From assembly GCA_034664005.1 (NCBI GenBank), contig JAXDIL010000118.1, positions 26,311 to 90,310 on the forward strand: a DNA stretch of 64,000 bases. The letters run 5' to 3'. Source of the stretch: JACVRW01 sp034664005 (GTDB taxonomy: Bacteria > Actinomycetota > Thermoleophilia > Solirubrobacterales > Thermoleophilaceae). Within the stretch, counting starts at the first letter, position 1; each line of letters starts with the position of its first letter. The notes under the pieces were generated by a model, which saw only the letters and a program-made list of their open reading frames with translations, ran no database searches and was not told the DNA's origin. Below are positions 16,450 to 24,999 of the stretch, one piece after another. The translations under genes and the position numbers were made by a program.

Positions 16450-17982
16450 ATGAACGCAGGCTGGCTCTTGTTGGGAATCATCATCGGGGTGGCCCTGGGC
16501 CTTCCGCTCGTGCGAGCGTTGTTCCGCTCCCGCACGGAGACCGCGCAGGCTGAGCGAGACGGTGCCCATGCCGCAGCCGAGCAGGTGGCGGCCGAGCGAG
16601 ACCGGGCGGTCGGGCGCTGCCAAGAGCTGGAGGAGGCGGTCGACGAGAAAACAGCGCGCTGCGGAGAGCTGGAGCGCGAGAAGCTCCGCGTAGAGGCTGC
16701 CCTTAAGGAGCAGCTCGCGGGCGTGACAAGCACGCTGGAGGCCGAGCGTGCCGCTCACGAGGAGAAGGTCGTCGCGCTGACGGCGCTCGGCGACGATTTT
16801 CTCGCGCGCGTGGCCCAGACCGCCGGGTCGGCGTTCCAAGGGCAGGGCAAGCATTTCGTCGAGCTCATGAAGGCCGAGTGGGGGAAGGCCAAGGCGGAGT
16901 CCGACGCCGACCTCGCTCAGCGCCAGAAGGCCGTCGAGGATGTTGTGAAGCCGCTGCAGGAGTCGGTCGGCGTCATCACTCGCCGCATGGAGGAGATTGA
17001 CCGTGGCCATCGCCAGGCGAACACGCAGCTTGGGGAACAGCTTCGGGCGCTAGTGGAGAGCGAGAAGGACCTCCGCGGCGAGACCGGTGCGCTCTCCCGC
17101 GCTTTGCGGCAGCCGCAAACCCGCGGCCGGTGGGGCGAGCTCCACCTGGAGCGGGCGGTCGAGCTCGCCGGCATGGTCGAGCACGTCGACTTCGAGCGCC
17201 AGTCGAGCGTCGTCGACGACGGTGCCGTGCTGCGGCCGGACGTGGTCGTGACCTTGCCGAAAGGAAAGCACCTGGTGGTCGATGCCAAGGCGCCCATCCA
17301 CTCCTTCTTCGATGCCGGTGAGACGGCAGACGACGAAGCGCATGAGGCACGGATGAAGCTGTACGCCCGTGGCCTTCGGGCTCACGTCAAGAAGCTGGCG
17401 GCGAAGCAGTACTGGTCGCAGTTCGAGTCCTCGCCGGAGCTCGTGCTCATGTACCTCCCTGGGGAGCATCTGCTGAGCGCGGCGGCCCAAGTGGATTCGG
17501 CGCTCATCGAGGACGCGGTGCGCCAGCGAGTGCACATCGTGACCCCGACGACCATGATGGTCACGCTGCGGACCGTCGCCTGCGCTTGGCAGCAGGAACG
17601 CGTCGCCGAGGACGCCCGAGCCGTCGCTCGGGAAGGTCAGCTCATCTATGAGCGTCTCGACAAGTTCCTCTCGCTGTTCGGGAAGCTTGGGGCCGCGCTG
17701 AACCGGACCGTCGGGGCCTACAACGAGGTGGTCGGCTCGGGCGAACGTCGCCTACTGCCAGCCGTCCGCCGGCTCGCCCAGCGGGGAGTCGTCAACTCCA
17801 CCAAGGAGCTGCCTGAGCTGACGCCCGTCGACCGACGGGCAGCCGAACTCCAAGCCGGAGAGTTCGTCGAGGGCAGCGCCGAGGAGTTGGCGGTGCCCGA
17901 CACTGCTCCACCTCCTCCGGAGGAGGAGGCCGAACCTGGCGAGACTTCGGAGGAGGGTCAGTCCGAAACCGAGGCTGCCTGA
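16450..17982 (+). CDS. rmuC: RmuC family DNA recombination/nuclease-like protein
   Basis: The 510-residue protein has an N-terminal membrane helix (residues 4-22), a long coiled coil (about 28-200) and a C-terminal RmuC domain. The domain carries the RGRWGE motif (225-230) and a PD-(D/E)XK-like core with RPDVVVTLP (D264) and VVDAKAPI (D278-A-K280). RmuC homologues limit inversion or recombination at short inverted repeats in E. coli; the biochemical activity is not established. Length is normal for the family, with a Pro/Glu-rich disordered tail of about 50 residues. ATG 16450 follows AAGGAGAG. It is the last gene of the first island segment, 145 bp before the internal tRNA fragment. Confidence 0.9.
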   Translation: MNAGWLLLGIIIGVALGLPLVRALFRSRTETAQAERDGAHAAAEQVAAERDRAVGRCQELEEAVDEKTARCGELEREKLRVEAALKEQLAGVTSTLEAERAAHEEKVVALTALGDDFLARVAQTAGSAFQGQGKHFVELMKAEWGKAKAESDADLAQRQKAVEDVVKPLQESVGVITRRMEEIDRGHRQANTQLGEQLRALVESEKDLRGETGALSRALRQPQTRGRWGELHLERAVELAGMVEHVDFERQSSVVDDGAVLRPDVVVTLPKGKHLVVDAKAPIHSFFDAGETADDEAHEARMKLYARGLRAHVKKLAAKQYWSQFESSPELVLMYLPGEHLLSAAAQVDSALIEDAVRQRVHIVTPTTMMVTLRTVACAWQQERVAEDARAVAREGQLIYERLDKFLSLFGKLGAALNRTVGAYNEVVGSGERRLLPAVRRLAQRGVVNSTKELPELTPVDRRAAELQAGEFVEGSAEELAVPDTAPPPPEEEAEPGETSEEGQSETEAA

Positions 17983-18002
17983 GCCTCGGTGGCGCGGTCA
18001 AG

Positions 18003-18032
18003 TTTGGGGATAGAGCCCGCGCCATCCCCAAA
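18003..18032. terminator. Hairpin after rmuC
   Basis: Perfect 9-bp inverted arms TTTGGGGAT (18003-18011) and ATCCCCAAA (18024-18032) enclose a 12-base loop 21 bp after the rmuC stop. There is no T-run, so it may be a factor-assisted terminator or a structural element next to the att copy. Confidence 0.5.
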
Positions 18033-18126
18033 ACCCCCGGATAAGTACGTGGTTCCGTGGGCATTCTCCCGCCGAGGCGCGCAAAGTTCCGCTTGGTAGA
18101 GCGGTTTGAGCCCAACGGGCGCTTAT

Positions 18127-18169
18127 ATCGCACCCAGGAGGCCGCCGGTTCGAGTCCGGCTAGCTCCAT
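18127..18169 (+). repeat. att-like repeat copy B (tRNA-Ala 3' fragment)
   Basis: This 43-bp sequence is identical to tRNA-Ala 1039-1081, starting in the anticodon loop. The bases 5' of it do not restore a tRNA, so it is a fragment. It closes the first island segment. A D-arm-like hairpin (CCGC-TTGGTAGA-GCGG, near 18090-18106) lies just upstream. Confidence 0.9.
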
Positions 18170-18203
18170 TAAGGCGCCCCGCGGCGACGTCTGATCGTCA
18201 TTC

Positions 18204-21200
18204 TCAGGCCGCCGAGGCAGGCCGACCCGCGAGCGCCTGCTCGGCTCGGGCCAGCAGTGGCTTCGCGCCGAGGTCGGCCAGGATCGTCCGCGCCTCGTCG
18301 ATGAAGGGGATCGATTCGCCGGCCCGGTCGGTCTCGAGCAACAGCTCGCCTCGAGCGAGCAGCACCTTGGCCAGCTCGTAGGGGTAGCCCAGCTCGCGCA
18401 TTAGCGCGATCGCAGCGTCCAGGCGCTCCTCGGCCGCGGCGATGTCTCCCCGCCTGCCCGCCAGCAATCCCGCGAAGCGCGCGGCCTCACCCTGCATCAG
18501 GGGCGTCGCCTGCGCGGGAGCGAGCTGCTCGACGAGCTCGACCAGCTCCTCGAGGGCGGCCACGTCCTCGAGCTCCCAGGCGGCCTCCCCGGCCGCGATG
18601 TAGGCGTTGCGACGCGTCTCCGGGTTGGGAACCCGCACCACCTCGCGCAGGATCTCGAAGGCCTCCGCTGTACGCCCGTTCGCGCTGGCCGCCGCGCCCT
18701 GCCCGAGCCTGATCACGTTCCGCACCTGCGTATCCGGGCTCTCGGCGCTTCCCGCCGGTGGGTCGAGCGCGTTGAGCGCGTCGAGCTCGCCGCGCGCCGC
18801 GGCCACGAACGCGTACAGGGCAAACAGCTCCGCGGAGCTGCTGACGTCCTCCGGGTGCTCGTTCAACAGCGGCTCGCAGAGCTCGGCGAGCTCGTCCCAG
18901 CGACCGAGTACGAAGAGGACCGCGCACTTGCCCGCGACCAGCAGCGCCTCCCAGGGACGGTCGCCGCGCGCGCGGGCCGCGGCGTGGCCGCGGTCGTAGT
19001 GCTCGAGCGCGTCGTGCGCGTGATCCGCCCCCAGCAGCATGACCGCAAGGTTGTTGTGGGCCCGCATCACCACCTGCTGCAGATCGTGCTCAGTAGCCAG
19101 GTGGAGGCCCCGCTCGAGCAGCGCCTTCCCCTCCTCGAGACGCGATTGGAAGTTGAGCGTCGTCCCGCGCGTGACAAGCGCTCCCGCGATCCGCTCCCAA
19201 TCCTGGAGCGGCTCGGCGATGACGAGGGCCTCCTGAGTTGCGGCCAGCGCCTTGTCGATGTCATCTCGAAGGAAGTACAAGCGCCCCAGCTCATGCAGAG
19301 CCGCTGCCCGCTCGGCGTCCGGCTCGACCAGGTCGGCGAGCGCGCGCTCCAACAGGCCGACGGCGTCGTCGAGGCGGTCGATGCTCACGAACACGTCCGC
19401 GAGCACCCCGGTCGCGCCCGCAACGGCGGACTTGTTCCCGGCGGCCTCGTACAGCTCAATCGCCGCGTCGAGCCGCTCGCGCGCGGCCACCTGGTCGGCG
19501 GCCAGCCAGGCGGCGCGCCCGGCCTGCTCGAGCAGCCGGGCCCTCGTCGCGTCGTCCTCGGCGAGCTCCGTGGCCCGGTCGTACGCACGTTGGGCATCCC
19601 GCCCGAGCGCCAGCGAGGCCGCTCGCTGGCCCGCCTCGATGAGGGTGTCGCGCGCCAGCCCGCGGATCTCCCGGACGTCGGCGGCGTCCGGATCCGCCCG
19701 CGCGGCGTCGAGCAGGTGCGTCGCGACCACGTCGGCGAGCTCGCCGGTCTCGCTGCCCCGGACCTCCTGTAGGTAGCGGGCCGCGGCGAGATGCAGCTCC
19801 TTGCGGTCGCGCCGCGCGAGCGTCCCGTACGCGATCGTCCGCAACAGCCCCTGGACGAACGCGAACTGGCCGCGCTCGGACGAGAAGCGGTCGTCGTTGA
19901 AGATCAGGATCTGCTTCGCGACTAGCCCGTGAAGAACGCGCTCGACGTCGGCCTGCGGGCGCTCGACGAGCTCCGCGAGACCCGCCGCGAAGAACGACTG
20001 CCCCAGGACCGCAGCCGCCTGGAGGAGTGAGCGCTCGCCGGCATCCAGGCCGTCGAGCCGCGCCGCTACGAGCGCGTGCAGGGTCTCCGGGACGTCGAGC
20101 TCCTCGATGTCGCCGCGCACGGCGTAGCGCTGGCCCTCCTGGGCGAGCAGGCCGCGGTCGAGCAGCATGCGCACGGTTTCCACGGCGTAGAGCGGCACAC
20201 CCTCCGCTCGCTCCAGGATGCGGCCCGCAAGTTCCTCGGGCAGGCCGGGCACGAGCCCTTCGAGCAGCTCGTCCATGTGCTCGTCTGACAGCGGCTCGAG
20301 CTGGAGGAAGTCCTTCCATCCGGGCCGCATGTCGACCAGCTCCGGCCGGCCGAGCGCGAGGATGAAGATCGGGAACTCAGCGGACCACTCGAGCAGGTAG
20401 TCGAGGAAGTCGAGGAGGCCGGAGTCCGCCCACTGGAGGTCCTCGAAGACCATGACCACGGGGTCGATCGCCGCAAGGCGCTCGAAGAACAGCCGCCAGC
20501 CCGAGAAGAGGTCGGCGCGGTCCGGTGCGGTTCGGACCTCCAGGCCGAGCAGGTGGGCCAGGCGCGGCTCCACCAGGCGGCGTTCCCGCTCGTCGAGCAC
20601 GTACTGCCCCACCGCGTCGTGCAGCTTGGTCCTCGCGACCGTGGGGTCCTCCTCGTCCACTATCCCCGCACGGGCCCGGATCATCTCTGCGAGCGCCCAG
20701 TACGCGACGCCATCGCCGTAGGAGAGACAGCGGCCGCGGTGCCAGAAGACGCGCGCCTGCAGGCCGTCGACCTGCTTGTCGAACTCCCACAGCAGCCGCG
20801 ACTTCCCCGTGCCGGCCTCGCCCACCACCGGCACGAGCTGAGCTCTGTGATCCGCGCGGGTCGACTCGAGCGCGTCCACGATCAAGTCCAGCTCGCGCTC
20901 GCGACCGACGAAGGGTGCCTCGAGCCCGGGCCTGCGTCCGACCCCTCCCATGGTGGCGACCACGCGCAGGGCGGTCCACGTCTTGATCGGTTGGTCGCGC
21001 CCCTTTACCTGGTGCGTTCCGGCGTCCTCGTAGGCGATCGCCGCCTCGGTCGCGGCGCGGGTGACGTCGTCGACCAGCACGGCACCGGGTTCTGCGATCG
21101 ACTGCAGGCGCGAGGCGGCGTTGACGGAGTCGCCGAGCACCATCCCCTCGCCCTGAGCCGCGAGGTCGACCGCCGCCGAGCCGGTCAGGACGCCGGCGCG

Positions 21201-21683
21201 GACCTTCAGGTCGGGCATCCCGGCTTCGGCGCCGAGCGCGCCCACCGCCTGCGTCAGCGCGAGCGCCGCCCTGACCGCCCGCTCCGCATCGTCCTCGCGG
21301 GCAACCGGCGTCCCCCACACCGCCATGACCGCGTCGCCGATGAACTTCTCGACCGTGCCTCCGTAGCGCTCGATCAGGGTCCGGCTGCGGTCGAAGTAAC
21401 GCGACAGCAGCTCGCGGACCTCCTCCGCATCGAGGCGTTCCGAGAGCGTCGTGAAGCCGACCAGATCCGCGAACAGGATCGAGACCAGCCTTCGCTCAGG
21501 GGTGGCCGCAGACCGGCTGGGCGCCGGCTCGACGCCGAGCGCCGTGCCGCACGACCCGCAGTAGCGGTCGCCGGGCGCGTTCGCAGTTCCACAGCTGGGG
21601 CAGCTGAGCTCGAGGGGGCTGCCGCACTGCGAGCAGAAGCGATGCCCGCCCGAGTTCTCCGCTCCGCAAGAACCGCAGATCAT
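18204..21683 (-). CDS. Class III adenylate/guanylate cyclase fused to AAA ATPase and TPR repeats, with N-terminal zinc ribbons
   Basis: I start at ATG 21683 (1159 residues); the frame opens 46 codons earlier, but that part would overlap the divergent MFS promoter and gene. Two zinc ribbons come first (CGSC/CSQC at about 3-20 and CPSC/CGSC at 28-45). The cyclase domain (about 65-240) has metal-binding D73 and D117, K113, and transition-state N188 and R192. The second base-specifying position aligns with M181 rather than the usual Asp or Thr. The AAA/STAND-like ATPase has Walker A GEAGTGKS (288-295) and Walker B VVMVFEDLQWAD. The last 500 residues are TPR-like helices. This is a large signalling ATPase that probably makes a cyclic nucleotide on an unknown cue. 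It is divergent, by 52 bp, from a transporter with a cyclic-nucleotide-binding domain. Confidence 0.92.
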   Translation of the reverse strand: MICGSCGAENSGGHRFCSQCGSPLELSCPSCGTANAPGDRYCGSCGTALGVEPAPSRSAATPERRLVSILFADLVGFTTLSERLDAEEVRELLSRYFDRSRTLIERYGGTVEKFIGDAVMAVWGTPVAREDDAERAVRAALALTQAVGALGAEAGMPDLKVRAGVLTGSAAVDLAAQGEGMVLGDSVNAASRLQSIAEPGAVLVDDVTRAATEAAIAYEDAGTHQVKGRDQPIKTWTALRVVATMGGVGRRPGLEAPFVGRERELDLIVDALESTRADHRAQLVPVVGEAGTGKSRLLWEFDKQVDGLQARVFWHRGRCLSYGDGVAYWALAEMIRARAGIVDEEDPTVARTKLHDAVGQYVLDERERRLVEPRLAHLLGLEVRTAPDRADLFSGWRLFFERLAAIDPVVMVFEDLQWADSGLLDFLDYLLEWSAEFPIFILALGRPELVDMRPGWKDFLQLEPLSDEHMDELLEGLVPGLPEELAGRILERAEGVPLYAVETVRMLLDRGLLAQEGQRYAVRGDIEELDVPETLHALVAARLDGLDAGERSLLQAAAVLGQSFFAAGLAELVERPQADVERVLHGLVAKQILIFNDDRFSSERGQFAFVQGLLRTIAYGTLARRDRKELHLAAARYLQEVRGSETGELADVVATHLLDAARADPDAADVREIRGLARDTLIEAGQRAASLALGRDAQRAYDRATELAEDDATRARLLEQAGRAAWLAADQVAARERLDAAIELYEAAGNKSAVAGATGVLADVFVSIDRLDDAVGLLERALADLVEPDAERAAALHELGRLYFLRDDIDKALAATQEALVIAEPLQDWERIAGALVTRGTTLNFQSRLEEGKALLERGLHLATEHDLQQVVMRAHNNLAVMLLGADHAHDALEHYDRGHAAARARGDRPWEALLVAGKCAVLFVLGRWDELAELCEPLLNEHPEDVSSSAELFALYAFVAAARGELDALNALDPPAGSAESPDTQVRNVIRLGQGAAASANGRTAEAFEILREVVRVPNPETRRNAYIAAGEAAWELEDVAALEELVELVEQLAPAQATPLMQGEAARFAGLLAGRRGDIAAAEERLDAAIALMRELGYPYELAKVLLARGELLLETDRAGESIPFIDEARTILADLGAKPLLARAEQALAGRPASAA

Positions 21684-21735
21684 CGTGTTCGCAACATACT
21701 CGCGGCGACGGGGTTCCGCATAGGATCGCTCCCGG

Positions 21736-23448
21736 ATGAAGGCGTGGGGTTCGGGCCATCGGGAGGTGCTGCGCGTACGCGACCTGCGGCTCCTGTTCGG
21801 GGGCCTCGCCGTGTCCGCCACCGGCTCCTGGGCCTACAACGTCGCCCTGCTGGCGTTCGTCTTCGAGCAGACACACTCGCTGAGCTGGGTTGGCGCGGCA
21901 GGTCTCGCCCGATTCGTGCCTGCGCTGTTGTTCAGCTCCTACGGCGGGGTCGTGGCCGAGCGCTTCGACCGAATTCGGGTGATGATCGGATCCGACCTGC
22001 TCTGCTGCGCCTGGCAGAGCGGCCTCGCGGTCACGGCCGCACTCGGCGGTCCGGTCGAGCTGGCGCTCGTCTTCTCGGCGCTGACCGCGATCTGCAACAC
22101 GCCCTACAACCCCGCGGTTGCCGCGACGATCCCGGAGCTCGCCGACGAGGACCGGCTCGTGGCGGCGAACGCGCTCAACAGCACCATCGAGAACCTGGTC
22201 GTCGTCGTCGGTCCCGCCATCGGCGCCGTCGTGCTGGCGCTCGGGTCGCCCGCGCTGACGTTCGCCATCGACGCGGCGAGCTTCGCCGTCTCCGCCCTGA
22301 TCGTGTCGCGCATCCGGATGCGCAGCCGTCCCGTCGACGTCACCGAGGGCGGCGAGGTCGGCGCGTTGCGGCAAATGGCGGTGGGGCTCCGGGCAATCAC
22401 GGAGTCGACCGCGGCGCGGACGCTGGTCGCCTACAGCGTCCTGGTCTCGTTCGTCTACGGGACGGACACCGTCCTGTTCGTGGCCGTCTCGGACGCGCGG
22501 CTCGGGACCGGCGCGGAGGGCTTCGGCTATCTGCTCGCCGGCCTTGGCATCGGCGGCGTGCTCGTCGCCGGGGTACTCGATCGGCTGGCCGCGTCGGGGC
22601 GGCTCGCCCGGCTCATCGTGATCGGGACCGCGCTCTACTGCCTGCCCACGGCACTGCTCGCGGTCGTACACGCGCCGGCGCTGGCCTTCGCAATCCAGGT
22701 GGTGCGCGGGGGGGCGACGCTCGTGGTCGACGTCCTCGCGATCACCGCGCTCCAGCGCGCGGTGAGCTCGGAGTTGATGGCGCGCGTCTTCGGCGTCTTC
22801 TTCGCCCTGGTTCTGACGGCGATCTCGATCGGTGCAGTGATCACCCCACCGATAGTCGACGGCCTCGGGCTCAACGCCGCGCTCGTGGTGCTCGCCGTGG
22901 CCCCCACGCTGCTCGGCCTTGCCTGCTATCCGGTGCTGGCCGCGCTCGACCGCCAGGCCGCCGGTCTGCTCGCGGTCCTCGCGCCTCGGATCGCGGTGCT
23001 CGAGCGACTGTCGATCTTTGCCGGGGCCGGCCGGCCCGCGCTTGAGCGGCTGGCGTCAGCCGCCGAGGAGGTCGACGTGGCGCCCGGCGACGCGATCGTC
23101 CGCGAGGGCGAGCCCGCAGAGGCCATCTTCGTGCTCGTCGAAGGCCGGGTCGAGGTGACCTCCCGCGGCGAGGCCGGAGGCGAGCCGGCGGTCCTGCGCG
23201 AGATGGAGCCCGGTACCTACTTCGGTGAGATCGGGGTGCTCGAGGGCATCCCGCGAACGGCGACAGTGACCGCCATCGAGCGCTGCCAATGTCTGCGGAT
23301 CGAGGGCGACGCCTTCCTGGCGGCGATCACCGCGGGGCCGACGGCCACCACGTTGCTGGAAGACGCCCGCTCGCGGTTGGGTCGGACGCACCCGTCACGG
23401 CGCGTCACCTTCGAGCCGCCGGTGGGCGCCCCCACTGGCGAGCGGTGA
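21736..23448 (+). CDS. MFS transporter fused to a C-terminal cyclic-nucleotide-binding domain
   Basis: The 570-residue protein has about 12 membrane helices (residues 15-410) of the enterobactin-exporter-like MFS type, with RFVPALLFSSYGGVVAERFD and NTPYNPAVAATIPEL early in the fold. A CNB domain follows (about 425-540). Its phosphate-binding cassette FGEIGVLEGIPRTATV (496-511) retains E498 and R507, the residues that bind ribose and cyclic phosphate in CRP and PKA. A -10-like TAGGAT (21721-21726) lies 9 bases before the ATG, so the mRNA may be leaderless. The divergent cyclase gene suggests transport gated by the cyclic nucleotide made next door, an inference. The stop lies 21 bp before tRNA fragment C. 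Confidence 0.9.
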   Translation: MKAWGSGHREVLRVRDLRLLFGGLAVSATGSWAYNVALLAFVFEQTHSLSWVGAAGLARFVPALLFSSYGGVVAERFDRIRVMIGSDLLCCAWQSGLAVTAALGGPVELALVFSALTAICNTPYNPAVAATIPELADEDRLVAANALNSTIENLVVVVGPAIGAVVLALGSPALTFAIDAASFAVSALIVSRIRMRSRPVDVTEGGEVGALRQMAVGLRAITESTAARTLVAYSVLVSFVYGTDTVLFVAVSDARLGTGAEGFGYLLAGLGIGGVLVAGVLDRLAASGRLARLIVIGTALYCLPTALLAVVHAPALAFAIQVVRGGATLVVDVLAITALQRAVSSELMARVFGVFFALVLTAISIGAVITPPIVDGLGLNAALVVLAVAPTLLGLACYPVLAALDRQAAGLLAVLAPRIAVLERLSIFAGAGRPALERLASAAEEVDVAPGDAIVREGEPAEAIFVLVEGRVEVTSRGEAGGEPAVLREMEPGTYFGEIGVLEGIPRTATVTAIERCQCLRIEGDAFLAAITAGPTATTLLEDARSRLGRTHPSRRVTFEPPVGAPTGER

Positions 23449-23468
23449 GGTGCCGCAGTCGACGAGGT

Positions 23469-23491
23469 CGGTTCGAGTCCGGCTAGCTCCA
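23469..23491 (+). repeat. att-like repeat copy C (short tRNA-Ala 3' fragment)
   Basis: These 23 bp are identical to tRNA-Ala 1058-1080 (T-arm and acceptor 3' strand). The anticodon-loop part present in the other copies is lost, so this copy is decayed or used a different crossover point. It lies between the MFS and DUF3494 genes. Confidence 0.85.
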
Positions 23492-23530
23492 CTGAAGAGG
23501 GCGTGAGCAGCTCGACCACGAGTGGGGCAG

Positions 23531-24862
23531 CTAGACCCGAAACCTGACCTTGGTCGAGCCCTGTGCGGTCGTCGGTGGGGTGTTGTTGCCGTCTGCCCTG
23601 ACACGGTTGACGTACCTGCCGGTGCGCGCGTTCCGCCAAATCCGGGTGGTGACCCTGTAGGTCCTCGTCGCCCCGGCCGCGAGCGTGCCCACTTGCCAGA
23701 CGCGCTTACCGGGGGTGAGGCTGCCGCCGGCGCGGGTCTTGAACCTGGCGCCCTTGCGTAGGCGGTCGGTCACTGAGACTCCAGAGGCGGCACGATCGCC
23801 GCAGTTCTTCACGACGATGGTCCATCTGACCAAGCCGCCTTGGCGCACGCTGCGGCGGCTGGCGCTCTTGGTGACGCACAGGGTCGTCGTGTCGGCGGCG
23901 CCAGTGGGTCCCGCGGGACCGGTCGGACCGATCGGACCGGTCAGGCCGGTCAGCCCGGTCAAACCCTGGATCCCGTCAAGGCCGTCAGCGCCAGTCTCAC
24001 CCTGCGCACCGGCGCCGCCGTCAGCGCCAGTCTCACCCTGCGCGCCGGCGCCGCCGTCAGCGCCAGTGGCGCCGTCAGCGCCGTCAGCGCCGTCAGCGCC
24101 GGCCGGACCGGCAGGACCCGCCGGACCGGGAGGGCCCTGGACGACCTGCGGCTCGGCGCACGCCGTGCGGATCGCGGTCGAGGCCAGGGTGATGGCGGCG
24201 TCGTCGGACAGGAGTCGCCCATTCACGCGGCTGTTCGCCCCCACGGTGATGCCGGCGTCGGCCATCATCGTGCCGGCGAACTTCGCGGTCGCGCCGATCG
24301 TCGTGGCGCCGTTGACTGCCCAGAAGACGTTGCAGGCGTCGGCGCCGCCGACCAGCTTGACCTCAGCGGAGGCACCCATCGACAGCGCTCCGCCGATCTG
24401 GAAGATGAACACGGCGTCCTCGTCGCCCTGAGCGTCCAGCGTCATCGTGCCGCTCGCCGTGAAACCCATCGCGTCACTCGTGCCGTACACGCCGGGTGTG
24501 AATGACGCGCCCGCAAAGTTAACGCTCCCCATCGGAGCGCTTTCACGCAGCACCGCGTCTCCGTATGCGAGATCGAGACTGTGCTTGGCCGCATCGGCCT
24601 GGGCGTCGCCCAGGTGTGTCTCTCCGAGCACGATCGGCGGGCTGTCGCCGGCCAGGACCGAGGCCGGGAAGCTGCCCAAGTTCTCGGACATGGCTGTGGC
24701 GCCGTTGCTCGTGACCGAGGGCGCCAGAACCGAGTAGGCCTCGGCGGCGCCGAGGTTGACCCTGGTAGCCGCCAGGGCTGGCCCCGCGGAGGCGCACGCA
24801 AGCAGCGATGCGGTGAAGACTGCAAGGAACAGACGACGGAAGGACAGCTTGAAAGGGGGCAT
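23531..24862 (-). CDS. Secreted DUF3494 (ice-binding-like) protein with collagen-like and DUF11-like regions
   Basis: Starting at ATG 24862 (443 residues), a Sec signal peptide (FRRLFLAVFTASLLACASAG, then PALAA) precedes a DUF3494 domain (about residues 33-225). It contains NLGAAEAYSVLAPSVTSNG and the family pattern of repeated short strands ending in GRLLSDDAAITLAST. A Gly-X-Y collagen-like stretch follows (about 233-318, GPPGPAGPAGPAG then GADG and GAQGET repeats). The last 100 residues resemble a DUF11/bacterial Ig-like adhesion module (VRWTIVVKNCGDRAASGVSV). DUF3494 proteins bind ice or act as adhesins; here a surface adhesin or matrix role is as likely as ice binding. The gene is alone between two tRNA fragments. 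Confidence 0.88.
   Translation of the reverse strand: MPPFKLSFRRLFLAVFTASLLACASAGPALAATRVNLGAAEAYSVLAPSVTSNGATAMSENLGSFPASVLAGDSPPIVLGETHLGDAQADAAKHSLDLAYGDAVLRESAPMGSVNFAGASFTPGVYGTSDAMGFTASGTMTLDAQGDEDAVFIFQIGGALSMGASAEVKLVGGADACNVFWAVNGATTIGATAKFAGTMMADAGITVGANSRVNGRLLSDDAAITLASTAIRTACAEPQVVQGPPGPAGPAGPAGADGADGADGATGADGGAGAQGETGADGGAGAQGETGADGLDGIQGLTGLTGLTGPIGPTGPAGPTGAADTTTLCVTKSASRRSVRQGGLVRWTIVVKNCGDRAASGVSVTDRLRKGARFKTRAGGSLTPGKRVWQVGTLAAGATRTYRVTTRIWRNARTGRYVNRVRADGNNTPPTTAQGSTKVRFRV
23984..24055. repeat. 36-bp tandem repeat in collagen-like coding region
   Basis: Two nearly identical 36-bp units (23984-24019 and 24020-24055, one visible difference) encode a repeated 12-residue GADGGAGAQGET block on the minus strand. 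They are followed by 9-bp units to about 24100. This is a coding repeat prone to slippage, not a CRISPR. Confidence 0.85.
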
Positions 24863-24999
24863 ACGGGTCCATCGACAGCTCACGGGGCGGGCCCCTACCT
24901 CAAAGTGAGGAACGAACTACGGTACGACGCCTCAGCGAAGGACGGTTCCGCTCGCTCTCGAGCAAAAACGACGCTGGCCGCACACATTCGCATCCCCGC

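Noticed and set aside
17792..18169. Minus-strand frames beginning MELAGLEPAASWVR over the tRNA fragments
   Set aside because: This peptide is the antisense translation of the tRNA 3' end, a well-known false gene. Similar false starts occur over copies C and D.
21684..21821. Longer N-terminus of the cyclase at 21821
   Set aside because: The 46 extra codons overlap the divergent MFS gene start and promoter and precede a normal zinc-ribbon N-terminus at 21683.
23984..24100. 36-bp direct repeats as a possible CRISPR
   Set aside because: Repeats are contiguous, in frame, and encode a collagen-like tract; there are no spacers and no cas genes.
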